A stretch of 52,031 nucleotides of DNA, taken from positions 1-52,031 of the forward strand of contig CACMXS010000008.1 of NCBI GenBank assembly GCA_902617715.1. The letters are read 5' to 3'. This document shows, piece by piece, positions 25,090 through 33,137 of the stretch (position 1 is its first letter; the number at the start of each line of letters is the position of its first letter). The notes under the pieces were generated by a model, which saw only the letters and a list, made by a program, of their open reading frames with translations, was not told the DNA's origin and searched no databases. The stretch comes from an uncultured Pelagibacteraceae bacterium. Its GTDB lineage: Bacteria > Pseudomonadota > Alphaproteobacteria > Pelagibacterales > Pelagibacteraceae. A program made the position numbers and the translations under genes.

Positions 25090-25851
25090 ATGGAATTTGA
25101 CAAAAAAGGAATACTTGCAAGAGCTAAAGCTGCGGCGCAAGAAACTGCAGTAACAGATGAAGGCTTAAGAGCCTATATGCTTAAAGTTTACAATTATATG
25201 GCAACAGGTGTTTTACTGACTGGAATAATTGCACTTTTAACATTTAAGATGTCAGTTGTAACTGATGCTTCAGGATCTATTGTGGGATTGACGCAAATGG
25301 GTAATGCAATTTATTTATCAGGTTTAAAATGGTTAGTGATGTTAGCTCCACTTGGGATTGTTTTTTATATGAGTTTTGGAATTAATAAAATGAGTGCATC
25401 AAAAGCACAAACAACATTTTGGATTTTTGCTGCATTAATGGGATTATCTTTATCTTCAATATTATTAGTTTACACAGGTATGAGTGTCACGAGAGTATTC
25501 TTTATTACATCTGCAACATTTGGTGCAATGAGTATATATGGTTACACAACAAAAAGAGATCTTACGAAATTAGGATCTTTTTTAATGATGGGGTTAATTG
25601 GAATAATAATTGCTTCGATAGTTAATATTTTTATGCAATCTTCAATGATGTACTTTGTGATTTCAATTTTAGGAGTTCTAATATTTGTTGGTCTGACTGC
25701 ATATGATACTCAAAAAATTAAAAATATGTATACTGCATCGGACTCTGGTGAATTAATGGGAAAAAAAGCTGTCATGGGAGCTTTAACTCTGTATTTAGAC
25801 TTCATTAATTTATTTATTATGCTTTTAAGACTTTTTGGTCAAAGAAGATAA
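25090..25851 (+). CDS. Bax inhibitor-1/YccA family membrane protein
   Basis: The 253-residue protein has a polar N-terminus of about 35 residues and then seven hydrophobic segments, with the family-typical spots YNYMATGVLLTGIIA, GYTTKRDLTKLGSFLMMGLI and LTAYDTQKIKNMY, where the aspartate belongs to the proposed pH-sensing pair. Related proteins act as calcium leak channels or interact with FtsH. It stands alone on its strand, convergent with DUF2794 with a 2-base gap. Confidence 0.93.
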   Translation: MEFDKKGILARAKAAAQETAVTDEGLRAYMLKVYNYMATGVLLTGIIALLTFKMSVVTDASGSIVGLTQMGNAIYLSGLKWLVMLAPLGIVFYMSFGINKMSASKAQTTFWIFAALMGLSLSSILLVYTGMSVTRVFFITSATFGAMSIYGYTTKRDLTKLGSFLMMGLIGIIIASIVNIFMQSSMMYFVISILGVLIFVGLTAYDTQKIKNMYTASDSGELMGKKAVMGALTLYLDFINLFIMLLRLFGQRR

Positions 25852-25853
25852 TT

Positions 25854-26201
25854 CTAAACTTTAAGTTTTTTCCAGTTAGTATTTTTAAGTAATACATTCA
25901 AATCATCTGAATTTTTTAAAATCTTGCCGTTTGTATCAGTAATCAAGTATTTAAGATTTTTATTTTTTGGTTCAAAATTTTTACAAATTTTATAAAGTGC
26001 ATTTTCTGCTGCATTCTTGAAAACACTAAATCCTACTTGTCTGCTGGATATACTTAACCCATAATCTTTCCAGGAACCCTCAGAAACCATTTTAGCATAT
26101 AAGTCTAAAATTATCTTCAATTCATCTTTTTCAAAAAAATATTTTTCATCAATATTTTTGTGATTAACATTATTAATTACTAATCTTAAATTGTTATTCA
26201 T
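25854..26201 (-). CDS. DUF2794 protein
   Basis: The 115-residue product matches DUF2794, found mainly in Alphaproteobacteria: FEKDELKIILDLYAKMVSEG then SWKDYGLSISSRQVGFSVFK and a final ITDTNGKILKNSDDLNVLL. Function is unknown; no membrane segment or catalytic motif is visible. It overlaps the yciB stop by 8 bases, so it is probably co-translated with it. Confidence 0.88.
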   Translation of the reverse strand: MNNNLRLVINNVNHKNIDEKYFFEKDELKIILDLYAKMVSEGSWKDYGLSISSRQVGFSVFKNAAENALYKICKNFEPKNKNLKYLITDTNGKILKNSDDLNVLLKNTNWKKLKV

Positions 26202-26745
26202 TTGTTTTATATTTATTAATTAACCCAATTTGAAATGCTGTAAAAATAAAAGTAATTGGCAATAGTCCCCAAACTTTAAAATTTACCCAGAATTCTTCTG
26301 ATTGAGTTCTCCATACTAACTCATTTAAAATTGCTAAACTAAAAAAAAAATAAATCCATCTTTTATTCAAAATCTCCCATCCTTCATTTGATAAAGATAT
26401 AGAGTTTCCCATTAATTTTTTTAGAACAGGTTCATTAGTAAAAAATTTTCCAAAAATTAATCCCAAGCCAAAAAGAATATTTATTATCGTCGGTTTTATG
26501 TAGATAAAAACTGGATTATTAAAATAAATAGTAAGACCACCAAATAAAGTTATTAATACTCCACTAACAAGTGGCACTTTAGGAATTTTTTTTTCTAAAA
26601 CCCACATTATAATAAGTGCAATAATTGTCGCAATTATGAATGGAGGAATAGCAACTTTTAAATCTTTACTACTATCGTAATAATAGTAAAAAAAAATTAC
26701 TAGAGGTCCAAAATCTGTAAGAAATTTGATAAGAGATTTGTTCAC
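26194..26745 (-). CDS. yciB: YciB/septation protein A family
   Basis: The 183-residue membrane protein has five or six hydrophobic segments and the usual YciB opening LIKFLTDFGPLVIFFYYYYD, then the internal NPVFIYIKPTIINILFG and NELVWRTQSEEFWVNFKVWG. The family is an intracellular septation protein or envelope-maintenance factor. It is divergent from hspQ across 88 bp. In this family the pattern KPT..N.LF and W.....N.W.NFKV is highly conserved, making the call secure. Confidence 0.93.
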   Translation of the reverse strand: MNKSLIKFLTDFGPLVIFFYYYYDSSKDLKVAIPPFIIATIIALIIMWVLEKKIPKVPLVSGVLITLFGGLTIYFNNPVFIYIKPTIINILFGLGLIFGKFFTNEPVLKKLMGNSISLSNEGWEILNKRWIYFFFSLAILNELVWRTQSEEFWVNFKVWGLLPITFIFTAFQIGLINKYKTNE

Positions 26746-26833
26746 TTAAAAGATATTAACATAAATAGAATTTTATAAAAACTTTATATTTTTTCCTATT
26801 GATTTTTATTTTTAAATACCCATACTGAATAAT

Positions 26834-27154
26834 ATGGCAATCCAAAAAGCTAAATTCTCAATTGGTGATATCGTAAAACATAAGCACTTTGAATTTAGAG
26901 GCGTAATTTATGATGTTGATTTTGAATTTAATAATTCAGAAGAATGGTATCAGTCTATTCCAAAAAATGTGAGACCAAGAAAAGATCAACCATTTTATCA
27001 TTTGCTTGCTGAAAATGATGAGATTACTTATGAGGCCTATGTCTCAGAACAAAATTTGTTAACAGATGACTCTGATGAGCCCATTAAGCATCCCTTAATA
27101 GAAGAAATATTTTCAGGCAAAAAAGGTTCTAGTTATTTTAAGCAATCTAATTAA
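26834..27154 (+). CDS. hspQ: HspQ heat shock protein
   Basis: The 106-residue YccV-like domain protein starts AKFSIGDIVKHKHFEFRGVI and continues with YHLLAENDEITYEAYVSEQN, the family signature. In other bacteria HspQ adjusts Lon protease specificity and binds hemimethylated DNA. It is transcribed alone, divergent from yciB; a heat-shock promoter could lie in the 88-bp gap, but I did not find a convincing sigma32 site. Confidence 0.93.
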   Translation: MAIQKAKFSIGDIVKHKHFEFRGVIYDVDFEFNNSEEWYQSIPKNVRPRKDQPFYHLLAENDEITYEAYVSEQNLLTDDSDEPIKHPLIEEIFSGKKGSSYFKQSN

Positions 27155-27203
27155 GATCATTTTTTTACCACATTTAGCTCAAATCTTAGACATACCTTAT
27201 AAA

Positions 27204-27209
27204 TATAAT
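27204..27209 (+). promoter_or_regulatory. Possible -10 box ahead of the ccmC leader
   Basis: TATAAT lies about 10 bases before the long hairpin at 27219. A start site near 27216 would place the hairpin at the very 5' end of the ccm transcript. No good -35 box is seen at the usual spacing, so this is tentative. Confidence 0.4.
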
Positions 27210-27218
27210 AAAACTAAT

Positions 27219-27278
27219 CTGATCAAGGATGTAAAATATTTACCCTTCGTTATTATCTCCCTCTACATTCTTGATCGG
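27219..27278 (+). ncRNA. Long hairpin in the hspQ-ccmC gap (leader element or small RNA)
   Basis: Bases 27219-27233 pair with 27264-27278 to form 15 consecutive pairs when read as plus-strand RNA, including two G-U wobbles, around a 30-base loop rich in C and T. The wobble pairs are consistent with an RNA rather than a DNA-binding palindrome. The gap 27155-27333 (179 bp) is the longest non-coding stretch in the window. The element begins just after a TATAAT box and ends 55 bases before ccmC. I recognise no known riboswitch; the type is unassigned. Confidence 0.5.
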
Positions 27279-27333
27279 ATAATTTTTCACATTAATATTA
27301 CGAATTTTCAATTTAAAGTATAAAATAAAAATT

Positions 27334-28038
27334 ATGATAAAATATTTTGAACCTAATAAAATTTTTTCTGTTACATCTAAAGCACCTAAGTATGTTTTAA
27401 TTTTATTTATAATTGTTTTATCTATCGGCTTAACAGAATCACTTATATTTTCACCAGAGGACTATAAACAAAGTCACTCTGTTAGAATAATGTACGTTCA
27501 TGTTCCTGCAGCATGGATCACTTTAGGGATTTTTTCATCAATCACTGTTTTATCGATTATTGGTTATATTTTTAAAATTAAAAATTTTTTTTTGATTTCT
27601 AAAAGTTTAGCACCATCAGGATTTATTTTTAATATAATTGCATTAGTTACAGGAGCAATTTGGGGAAAACCAACGTGGGGAACATGGTGGGTGTGGGACG
27701 CTAGAATTACATCAATGTTAATTCTCACATTATTTTATGCAATGTACTTATTGGCTTGGAGGATTTATAATGATGAAAGAGTTTATAAAATTACATCAAT
27801 AATTGCTATTATAGGAATTATAAACGTTCCAATAATTAAGTATTCTGTAGATTGGTGGAATACACTACACCAACCAGCTTCAATAAATATTTTATCTAAA
27901 ACTACAATACATTCATCGATGCTATTTCCATTAATGATTATGACTGCGGCATTTGCTCTATTTTCACTGCTAATTTTTTTAATGAAATATAATACAGAAC
28001 TGATAAAGATTAAGAATAAAGGTTTAGATAGATTATGA
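27334..28038 (+). CDS. ccmC: Heme exporter membrane protein CcmC
   Basis: The 234-residue protein has six membrane segments and the tryptophan-rich heme-handling motif WGTWWVWDARITSML, with flanking histidines in VRIMYVHVPAAW and NTLHQPASI. CcmC loads heme onto CcmE in cytochrome c maturation system I. It is the first gene of ccmCDEFGH, probably one transcript with 4-17 base overlaps or short gaps. The ABC parts ccmA and ccmB that often precede it are not here; hspQ and a non-coding gap come first. Confidence 0.96.
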   Translation: MIKYFEPNKIFSVTSKAPKYVLILFIIVLSIGLTESLIFSPEDYKQSHSVRIMYVHVPAAWITLGIFSSITVLSIIGYIFKIKNFFLISKSLAPSGFIFNIIALVTGAIWGKPTWGTWWVWDARITSMLILTLFYAMYLLAWRIYNDERVYKITSIIAIIGIINVPIIKYSVDWWNTLHQPASINILSKTTIHSSMLFPLMIMTAAFALFSLLIFLMKYNTELIKIKNKGLDRL

Positions 28039-28262
28039 TAAATGAATTAATTTTTATGAATGGATACGGACTTTACGTTTGGTCTGCATTTGCATTTACT
28101 CTTTTAAGCTTTACTTCTCTTTATATGATAACGAAAATTCAACATGTAAAAGAAAAGAAGAAATTTATTGATAAGTATGGAGCTCTAAGCCCAAAGAGAG
28201 CATCTTTTGCAAAATCACAAAGTACTGTTAAAGAAATATTATCTAATACGTCAAGCATTTAA
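28035..28262 (+). CDS. ccmD: Heme exporter protein CcmD
   Basis: The 75-residue protein has one membrane segment around residues 13-33, preceded by GYGLYVWSAFAF, the conserved CcmD start, and followed by a basic cytoplasmic tail KIQHVKEKKKF. CcmD helps release heme-loaded CcmE from CcmABC. It overlaps ccmC by 4 bases. Its tail is somewhat longer than in classic CcmD proteins. The position between ccmC and ccmE makes the call firm despite the short length. Confidence 0.88.
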   Translation: MINELIFMNGYGLYVWSAFAFTLLSFTSLYMITKIQHVKEKKKFIDKYGALSPKRASFAKSQSTVKEILSNTSSI

Positions 28263-28272
28263 ACTTTAAGCC

Positions 28273-28692
28273 ATGTATGGTCGAAAAGTTAAACTAAGAT
28301 TTTTTTTTGTAATATCAATTTTAATTGTATTAATTTTATCGGTATCACTTATTTTGAAATCACTTGAAGAAAACGTGGTGTATTTTCAGTCGCCATCTGA
28401 GATTAAAAATTTTGCTGAATTGAAAAAAAAAAAGATAAGAATTGGTGGTATGGTGAAGAAAAATTCAATTTCTGCTGACTCAAATGAAATTAGTTTTATA
28501 ATTACTGATTTTAAAAATGAAATAAATGTTAGTTATAATGGCGTGTTACCAAACCTTTTTGAGGAAGGCAAAGGTGTTGTAGCAGAGGGATTTTTAAAGG
28601 ATAGAAATTATTTTTTAGCATCTAAAATTTTGGCAAAACATGATGAAAATTATATGCCACCAGAAGTAAAAGCAGCATTAGAGGAGAAATAA
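28273..28692 (+). CDS. ccmE: Cytochrome c-type biogenesis heme chaperone CcmE
   Basis: The 139-residue protein has an N-terminal membrane anchor (about residues 8-28) and a periplasmic OB-fold domain. The covalent heme-binding histidine is H123 in [12 protein letters not shown], with the expected tyrosine Y127. Other landmarks are [10 protein letters not shown] and [10 protein letters not shown]. It carries heme from CcmC to CcmF. It sits 10 bp after ccmD and 3 bp before ccmF. Confidence 0.96.
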   Translation: MYGRKVKLRFFFVISILIVLILSVSLILKSLEENVVYFQSPSEIKNFAELKKKKIRIGGMVKKNSISADSNEISFIITDFKNEINVSYNGVLPNLFEEGKGVVAEGFLKDRNYFLASKILAKHDENYMPPEVKAALEEK

Positions 28693-28695
28693 ATT

Positions 28696-30573
28696 TTGGC
28701 TAGTTTAATTGGATTTTACTCATTAGTTTTAGGTGTTATAATTTCCTTTATAATTACTTTTTTTTCAGTAAAAAATTTTAAAGAGCCGATAGTATTTGAT
28801 AAAAAAATAATTCATTTTTCATTTCTACAATTTTTTTTAGTTTTAATAAGTTTTTTAGGACTTATTGTTTCTTTCGTAAACTCTGATTTTAGTAATGAAA
28901 CCGTTTTCAATAATTCTCATACAACAAAACCTCTTTTCTATAAAATAACAGGAACTTGGGGTAATCACGAGGGAAGTTTACTTCTTTGGTTATTAGTATT
29001 AACTTTATTTGCTGTACTATTTATTATTAAATCTAATAAACAACCAACTCGTTATAGAATTTTAACTTTATTATTTCAACAGCTTATAATTTTAGGATTT
29101 TTTATTTTTGTTCTCAAGACTTCGAGCCCATTTAATTATATATATCCTGTCCCAAATGAAGGTTTAGGTTTAAATCCAATATTGCAAGATCCTGCATTGG
29201 CAATTCACCCCCCAATTTTATATTTGGGTTATGTTGGATCATCAATAATTTTTTCCTCAACGTTGGCTGCAGTAGTTTTAAATTATATTTCAAAAGAATG
29301 GGCATCACATATTAAAGATTGGGTTATTATTTCTTGGATTTTTTTGACTTTAGGAATTTTACTAGGGTCAATCTGGGCTTATTATGAATTAGGTTGGGGT
29401 GGTTTTTGGTTTTGGGATCCTGTTGAAAATGTATCACTAATGCCTTGGCTTGCCTTAACTACATTAATTCATTGTATTTTGGTTTTAGAAAAAAGATTAT
29501 TATTAACTTCATGGGTGGTTATCTTGTCAATTTCAACTTTCACTCTTAGCATGTGTGGTACTTTTTTAGTAAGATCAGGCATATTAAACTCTGTTCATAC
29601 ATTTGCGAATGATCCAGAAAGAGGGCTTTTCATACTTATTTTTTTATTTTCACTTATTTTTATGTCACTATTTGTTTTTTTCTTTTTTTATAGAGAAAAT
29701 GATAAAACTGATTATTCAATATTTTTTCTAAGCAAAGAAACATCAATAATAGTAAATAATTGGTTTATGATGTATTTCCTTTCAGTGGTGCTAATTGGTA
29801 CGACTTATCCAATATTTCTTGAAGTAATATCATCTGAAAAAATTTCAGTAGGACCACCTTTTTACAATAAATTAATTGCTCCTTTTTTGATACCATTTTT
29901 ATTTTTTATGGCAATTGGTCCAAAATTAAAATGGGTGAAATCAGATTTATCAGATAAAATTTATTTAATTTTATTTTTAATAATCTCACTTTTTTTGTCA
30001 ATTTTTATTGTTCAAAATTTTAAAATTGAATTTCTTTTAAATACAATATTGATTACTTTTGCATTTTATTTATTTTTCATCACAGTCAGAGATTTTGTTA
30101 GCAAAAAGTATAAAAATCTCTCTCAAAACTTAGCTCATTTTGGATTTAGTTTGTTTATATTAAGTATTTTATTTAATAATATTTTTGCGACAGAAGTTAT
30201 TACCAACTTAAAAGTTGGTGATACATTTAAAACTGAAAAATTTAATATAAACTTTGAATCACTTTCACAAAAAAACAAACAAAACTACAAATCCATTGTG
30301 GGTAAATTGATTATTGAAAATTCCAAGGGATCAATTGAAGTAATGGAACCGGAATTAAGAATATACAACCAACCTAACATTTCGACTAGTGAGGCAGATA
30401 TCAAAACAGGTTTTCTAAATGATAAATTTATGACTATTAATATAGTTCAAAATCAAGAATATTTTAACGTTAGATACCAAATTAAACCTTTTATGATTTG
30501 GATTTGGTTTTCTATATTATTAATAACATCTGGTGGTTTAATAAGTATGTTAAAAAAAAAATATGAAAATTAA
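28696..30573 (+). CDS. ccmF: Cytochrome c heme lyase subunit CcmF
   Basis: The 625-residue protein has about 14 membrane segments. The heme-handling motif WGGFWFWDPVENVSLMPW is intact, with GLNPILQDPALAIHPPILYL and GTFLVRSGILNSVHTFA around it. CcmF attaches heme to apocytochrome c together with CcmH. The start is TTG at 28696, 3 bp after ccmE; it gives MASLIGFYSLVLG, the normal CcmF N-terminus. It overlaps ccmG by 11 bases. Confidence 0.96.
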   Translation: MASLIGFYSLVLGVIISFIITFFSVKNFKEPIVFDKKIIHFSFLQFFLVLISFLGLIVSFVNSDFSNETVFNNSHTTKPLFYKITGTWGNHEGSLLLWLLVLTLFAVLFIIKSNKQPTRYRILTLLFQQLIILGFFIFVLKTSSPFNYIYPVPNEGLGLNPILQDPALAIHPPILYLGYVGSSIIFSSTLAAVVLNYISKEWASHIKDWVIISWIFLTLGILLGSIWAYYELGWGGFWFWDPVENVSLMPWLALTTLIHCILVLEKRLLLTSWVVILSISTFTLSMCGTFLVRSGILNSVHTFANDPERGLFILIFLFSLIFMSLFVFFFFYRENDKTDYSIFFLSKETSIIVNNWFMMYFLSVVLIGTTYPIFLEVISSEKISVGPPFYNKLIAPFLIPFLFFMAIGPKLKWVKSDLSDKIYLILFLIISLFLSIFIVQNFKIEFLLNTILITFAFYLFFITVRDFVSKKYKNLSQNLAHFGFSLFILSILFNNIFATEVITNLKVGDTFKTEKFNINFESLSQKNKQNYKSIVGKLIIENSKGSIEVMEPELRIYNQPNISTSEADIKTGFLNDKFMTINIVQNQEYFNVRYQIKPFMIWIWFSILLITSGGLISMLKKKYEN

Positions 30574-31084
30574 ACTTTTACCAATAACTGTTACTTTTTT
30601 ATTTTTAATATTTTTTTTAGTTTTTTTTCTTGGTTTAAAAAACCCAAATATCTATAAACCAAATATAAATGAGAAAAAAGAAATTCCTTTTTTCACAGCA
30701 AAATTGTTTAATTCAACAACTTCAATCAACTCAAATGAAATTTTTGTTGGTAAAAATTTTTATTTGTTAAATATCTGGTCTTCGTGGTGTGTACCATGTA
30801 GATACGAACATGAATTTTTAATTAAATTAAATAAAGAAGAAAATTTAAAAATTGTAGGTCTTAATTATAAAGATAACGTCAAAAATGCTAAAAATTATCT
30901 TGAAGAATTAAGTAATCCTTATGATATTTCAATCTCAGATAAAAGTGGTTTGATAGCCATCGAGTGGGGTGCCTATGGAGTGCCAGAAACATTTTTGATA
31001 CACGAAAAAAAAATTTTAAAAAAAATTATTGGTCCTATAACAAGTGATTTAATGAAAGAAATTAAAGAATTGATTAATTTATGA
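30563..31084 (+). CDS. ccmG: Periplasmic thiol:disulfide oxidoreductase CcmG/DsbE
   Basis: The 173-residue thioredoxin-fold protein has an N-terminal membrane anchor (about residues 5-25), the redox motif WCVPC (C76, C79) and the cis-proline loop YGVPETFLI. CcmG keeps the CXXCH cysteines of apocytochrome c reduced. It overlaps ccmF by 11 bases and ccmH by 4, which indicates coupled translation. Confidence 0.95.
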   Translation: MKIKLLPITVTFLFLIFFLVFFLGLKNPNIYKPNINEKKEIPFFTAKLFNSTTSINSNEIFVGKNFYLLNIWSSWCVPCRYEHEFLIKLNKEENLKIVGLNYKDNVKNAKNYLEELSNPYDISISDKSGLIAIEWGAYGVPETFLIHEKKILKKIIGPITSDLMKEIKELINL

Positions 31085-31446
31085 GAATAAAAAAATATTT
31101 TCTAATTGTCTTTTTTATAATTCTAACAAATTTTTCTTTTGCGGAAGAAAAAAATTTACAAAATGAAATAACCAAAAATTTACGCTGTTTAATTTGCCAA
31201 GGACAATCTGTTTATGATTCTGATTCTGAATTTGCAAATAGTATAAAAAGTTTAGTTGATCAGAAATTGAAAGAGGGAAATTCAGAAAAAGAAATCTATG
31301 AATATTTGAAAGTCAGATATGGTGATTGGATACTATATGATCCAGAATTTTCAAAAAATACATATTTTTTATGGTTATTGCCTCTGTTATTATTCTTATT
31401 TGGGGGTGCAATAATATTAAAATTATTTAATATAAGAAAAAATTAA
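31081..31446 (+). CDS. ccmH: Cytochrome c-type biogenesis protein CcmH (CcmL type)
   Basis: The 121-residue protein has a signal peptide, then the redox motif LRCLICQGQSVYDSDSEFA, KVRYGDWILYDP, and a C-terminal membrane anchor. It lacks a CcmI-type TPR part, and no separate ccmI follows. It probably works with CcmG and CcmF in heme ligation. It ends the ccm run; a PagL-like gene starts 13 bp later. Confidence 0.95.
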   Translation: MRIKKYFLIVFFIILTNFSFAEEKNLQNEITKNLRCLICQGQSVYDSDSEFANSIKSLVDQKLKEGNSEKEIYEYLKVRYGDWILYDPEFSKNTYFLWLLPLLLFLFGGAIILKLFNIRKN

Positions 31447-31459
31447 GTATATTGCGTGA

Positions 31460-31975
31460 ATGAATTTTAAAAAATTATATATTGTATTGGTATTTCTTTT
31501 AATTTCGCCATATGCAGTTAATTCTGCTGAGAATGTATTAAATCAGAGTAATAAAGTTTTTAGCGTTTACTCAGGTATGTTCGATTTTAGTGATGATGGA
31601 AAAAGAAGCACTTTGATTGGAATTCAACATCAAAATGAAAATCTAAATAGGGATACTTTTTTAGGAAATTTATCTCCGATTACTGGTGCACTAATTACAG
31701 CAGATAACGCAGGTTATATTTATACTGGTGTTCAAGCACAATATAAACTTGGAAATTTATATATTACTCCTAGTTTCACCCCTGGTTTGTATCACGAGGG
31801 GGATGGTAAGGACTTAGGTCATATTTTAGAATTTAAAAGTGAAGTCCAGATATCTTTAGATATTTTCAAAGATAGTGAATTAGGATTTTCATATAATCAT
31901 ATATCTAACGCTAGTTTAGGAGATAAAAATCCTGGGGCAAATAGTTATATGTTTAATTTCTTCAAAAGCTTCTAA
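31460..31975 (+). CDS. PagL-like acyloxyacyl hydrolase (lipid A deacylase family)
   Basis: The 171-residue product has a signal peptide (about residues 1-23) and a beta-barrel pattern of alternating hydrophobic strands, ending in GFSYNHISNASLGDKNPGAN and a terminal aromatic F-K-S-F, typical of outer-membrane barrels. The HxS motif is H147/S149. In the PagL enzyme I remember, a glutamate follows S by 12 residues; here that place is N161, so catalysis may use another acid or be lost. It would remodel lipid A acyl chains in the outer membrane. It follows ccmH by 13 bp. Confidence 0.8.
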   Translation: MNFKKLYIVLVFLLISPYAVNSAENVLNQSNKVFSVYSGMFDFSDDGKRSTLIGIQHQNENLNRDTFLGNLSPITGALITADNAGYIYTGVQAQYKLGNLYITPSFTPGLYHEGDGKDLGHILEFKSEVQISLDIFKDSELGFSYNHISNASLGDKNPGANSYMFNFFKSF

Positions 31976-31985
31976 TCTTAAGAGT

Positions 31986-33137
31986 ATGAGATTAAAAGAT
32001 TGTCATAATTTTAGCGATTTTAGGAAATTAGCCAAAAATAAACTTCCATCACCAATTTTTCATTATATTGATGGTGCAGCAGACGATGAAATTACTTATG
32101 CAAGAAATACAAGTGCATTTGATGATGTTGATTTAGTTCCAAATGTTTTAAGAGGTGTTGAGAACGTAGATTTATCTACAACTATTTTTGGTAAAAAATT
32201 AGATTTACCTTTTTATTTATCGCCAACAGCTTTACAAAGACTATTTCATTATGATGGCGAAAGAGCTGTTGGAAAAGCAGCTAAAAAATTTAATACAATG
32301 TTCGGGGTATCAGCTCTTGCCACAGTAAGTGTTGAAGAAATATCATCAATGATTGATACACCTAAGATGTTTCAGTTTTATTTTCATAAAGATAGAGGCC
32401 TTAATGATTCTTGTTTGGAACGGGCTAAAGCTGCTAAATTTGACGTCATGGCTTTAACAGTTGATACTATTACTGGAGGAAATCGTGAAAGGGATTTAAG
32501 AACCGGTTTCACATCACCACCAAAATTGACCTTATCCAGTCTATTTAGTTTTGCAACTAAACCAATGTGGGGGATAAACTATTTAACAAAAGGTAAATTT
32601 GAATTACCTCATCTACAAGATTTTGTAAAAGAGGGCACAAGTACAAACTCTTCAATAGGAAATTATTTTTCAACTATGTTGGATCAATCAATGAATTGGA
32701 AGGATGCAGAAAAACTATGCTCTCAATGGGGAGGACATTTTGCACTTAAGGGTATAATGAGTGTAGAGGATGCAAAAAAAGCAGTAGATATTGGTTGTAC
32801 AGGTATAATGGTTTCAAATCACGGTGGACGTCAATTAGATGGATCAAGGTCACCTTTTGATCAGCTGGCAGAAATTGTTGATGCTGTTGGAGACAAACTC
32901 GATGTTATATGTGAGGGTGGAATTCACAGGGGCACTCACATGCTTAAAGCATTATCTTTAGGAGCAAAAGCTTGTTCTGGTGGAAGACTTTATCTTTATG
33001 CGCTGGCAGCCGCAGGCCAACCAGGTGTTGAAAGAGCTCTTGAATTGTACAGATCTGAATTAGTAAGAGATATGAAATTAATGGGATGTACAAAAATTTC
33101 AGATTTGAATAGAAATAATTTAAGATTTAGAAAATAG
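31986..33137 (+). CDS. FMN-dependent alpha-hydroxy acid dehydrogenase, paralog 1
   Basis: The 383-residue TIM-barrel flavoprotein belongs to the lactate/glycolate oxidase (LldD/GOX) family. Landmarks are IDGAADDEITYARN, TALQRLFHYDG, and the active-site SNHGGRQLDGSRSP. It differs from the family at the FMN phosphate site: the usual DGG(V/I)RRG reads EGGIHRG (E310, H314). Paralog 2 follows immediately, with the same length and a shared base. The FMN enzyme would oxidise an L-2-hydroxyacid such as lactate or glycolate to the oxo acid. Whether the H314 change alters cofactor binding is unknown. Confidence 0.93.
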   Translation: MRLKDCHNFSDFRKLAKNKLPSPIFHYIDGAADDEITYARNTSAFDDVDLVPNVLRGVENVDLSTTIFGKKLDLPFYLSPTALQRLFHYDGERAVGKAAKKFNTMFGVSALATVSVEEISSMIDTPKMFQFYFHKDRGLNDSCLERAKAAKFDVMALTVDTITGGNRERDLRTGFTSPPKLTLSSLFSFATKPMWGINYLTKGKFELPHLQDFVKEGTSTNSSIGNYFSTMLDQSMNWKDAEKLCSQWGGHFALKGIMSVEDAKKAVDIGCTGIMVSNHGGRQLDGSRSPFDQLAEIVDAVGDKLDVICEGGIHRGTHMLKALSLGAKACSGGRLYLYALAAAGQPGVERALELYRSELVRDMKLMGCTKISDLNRNNLRFRK

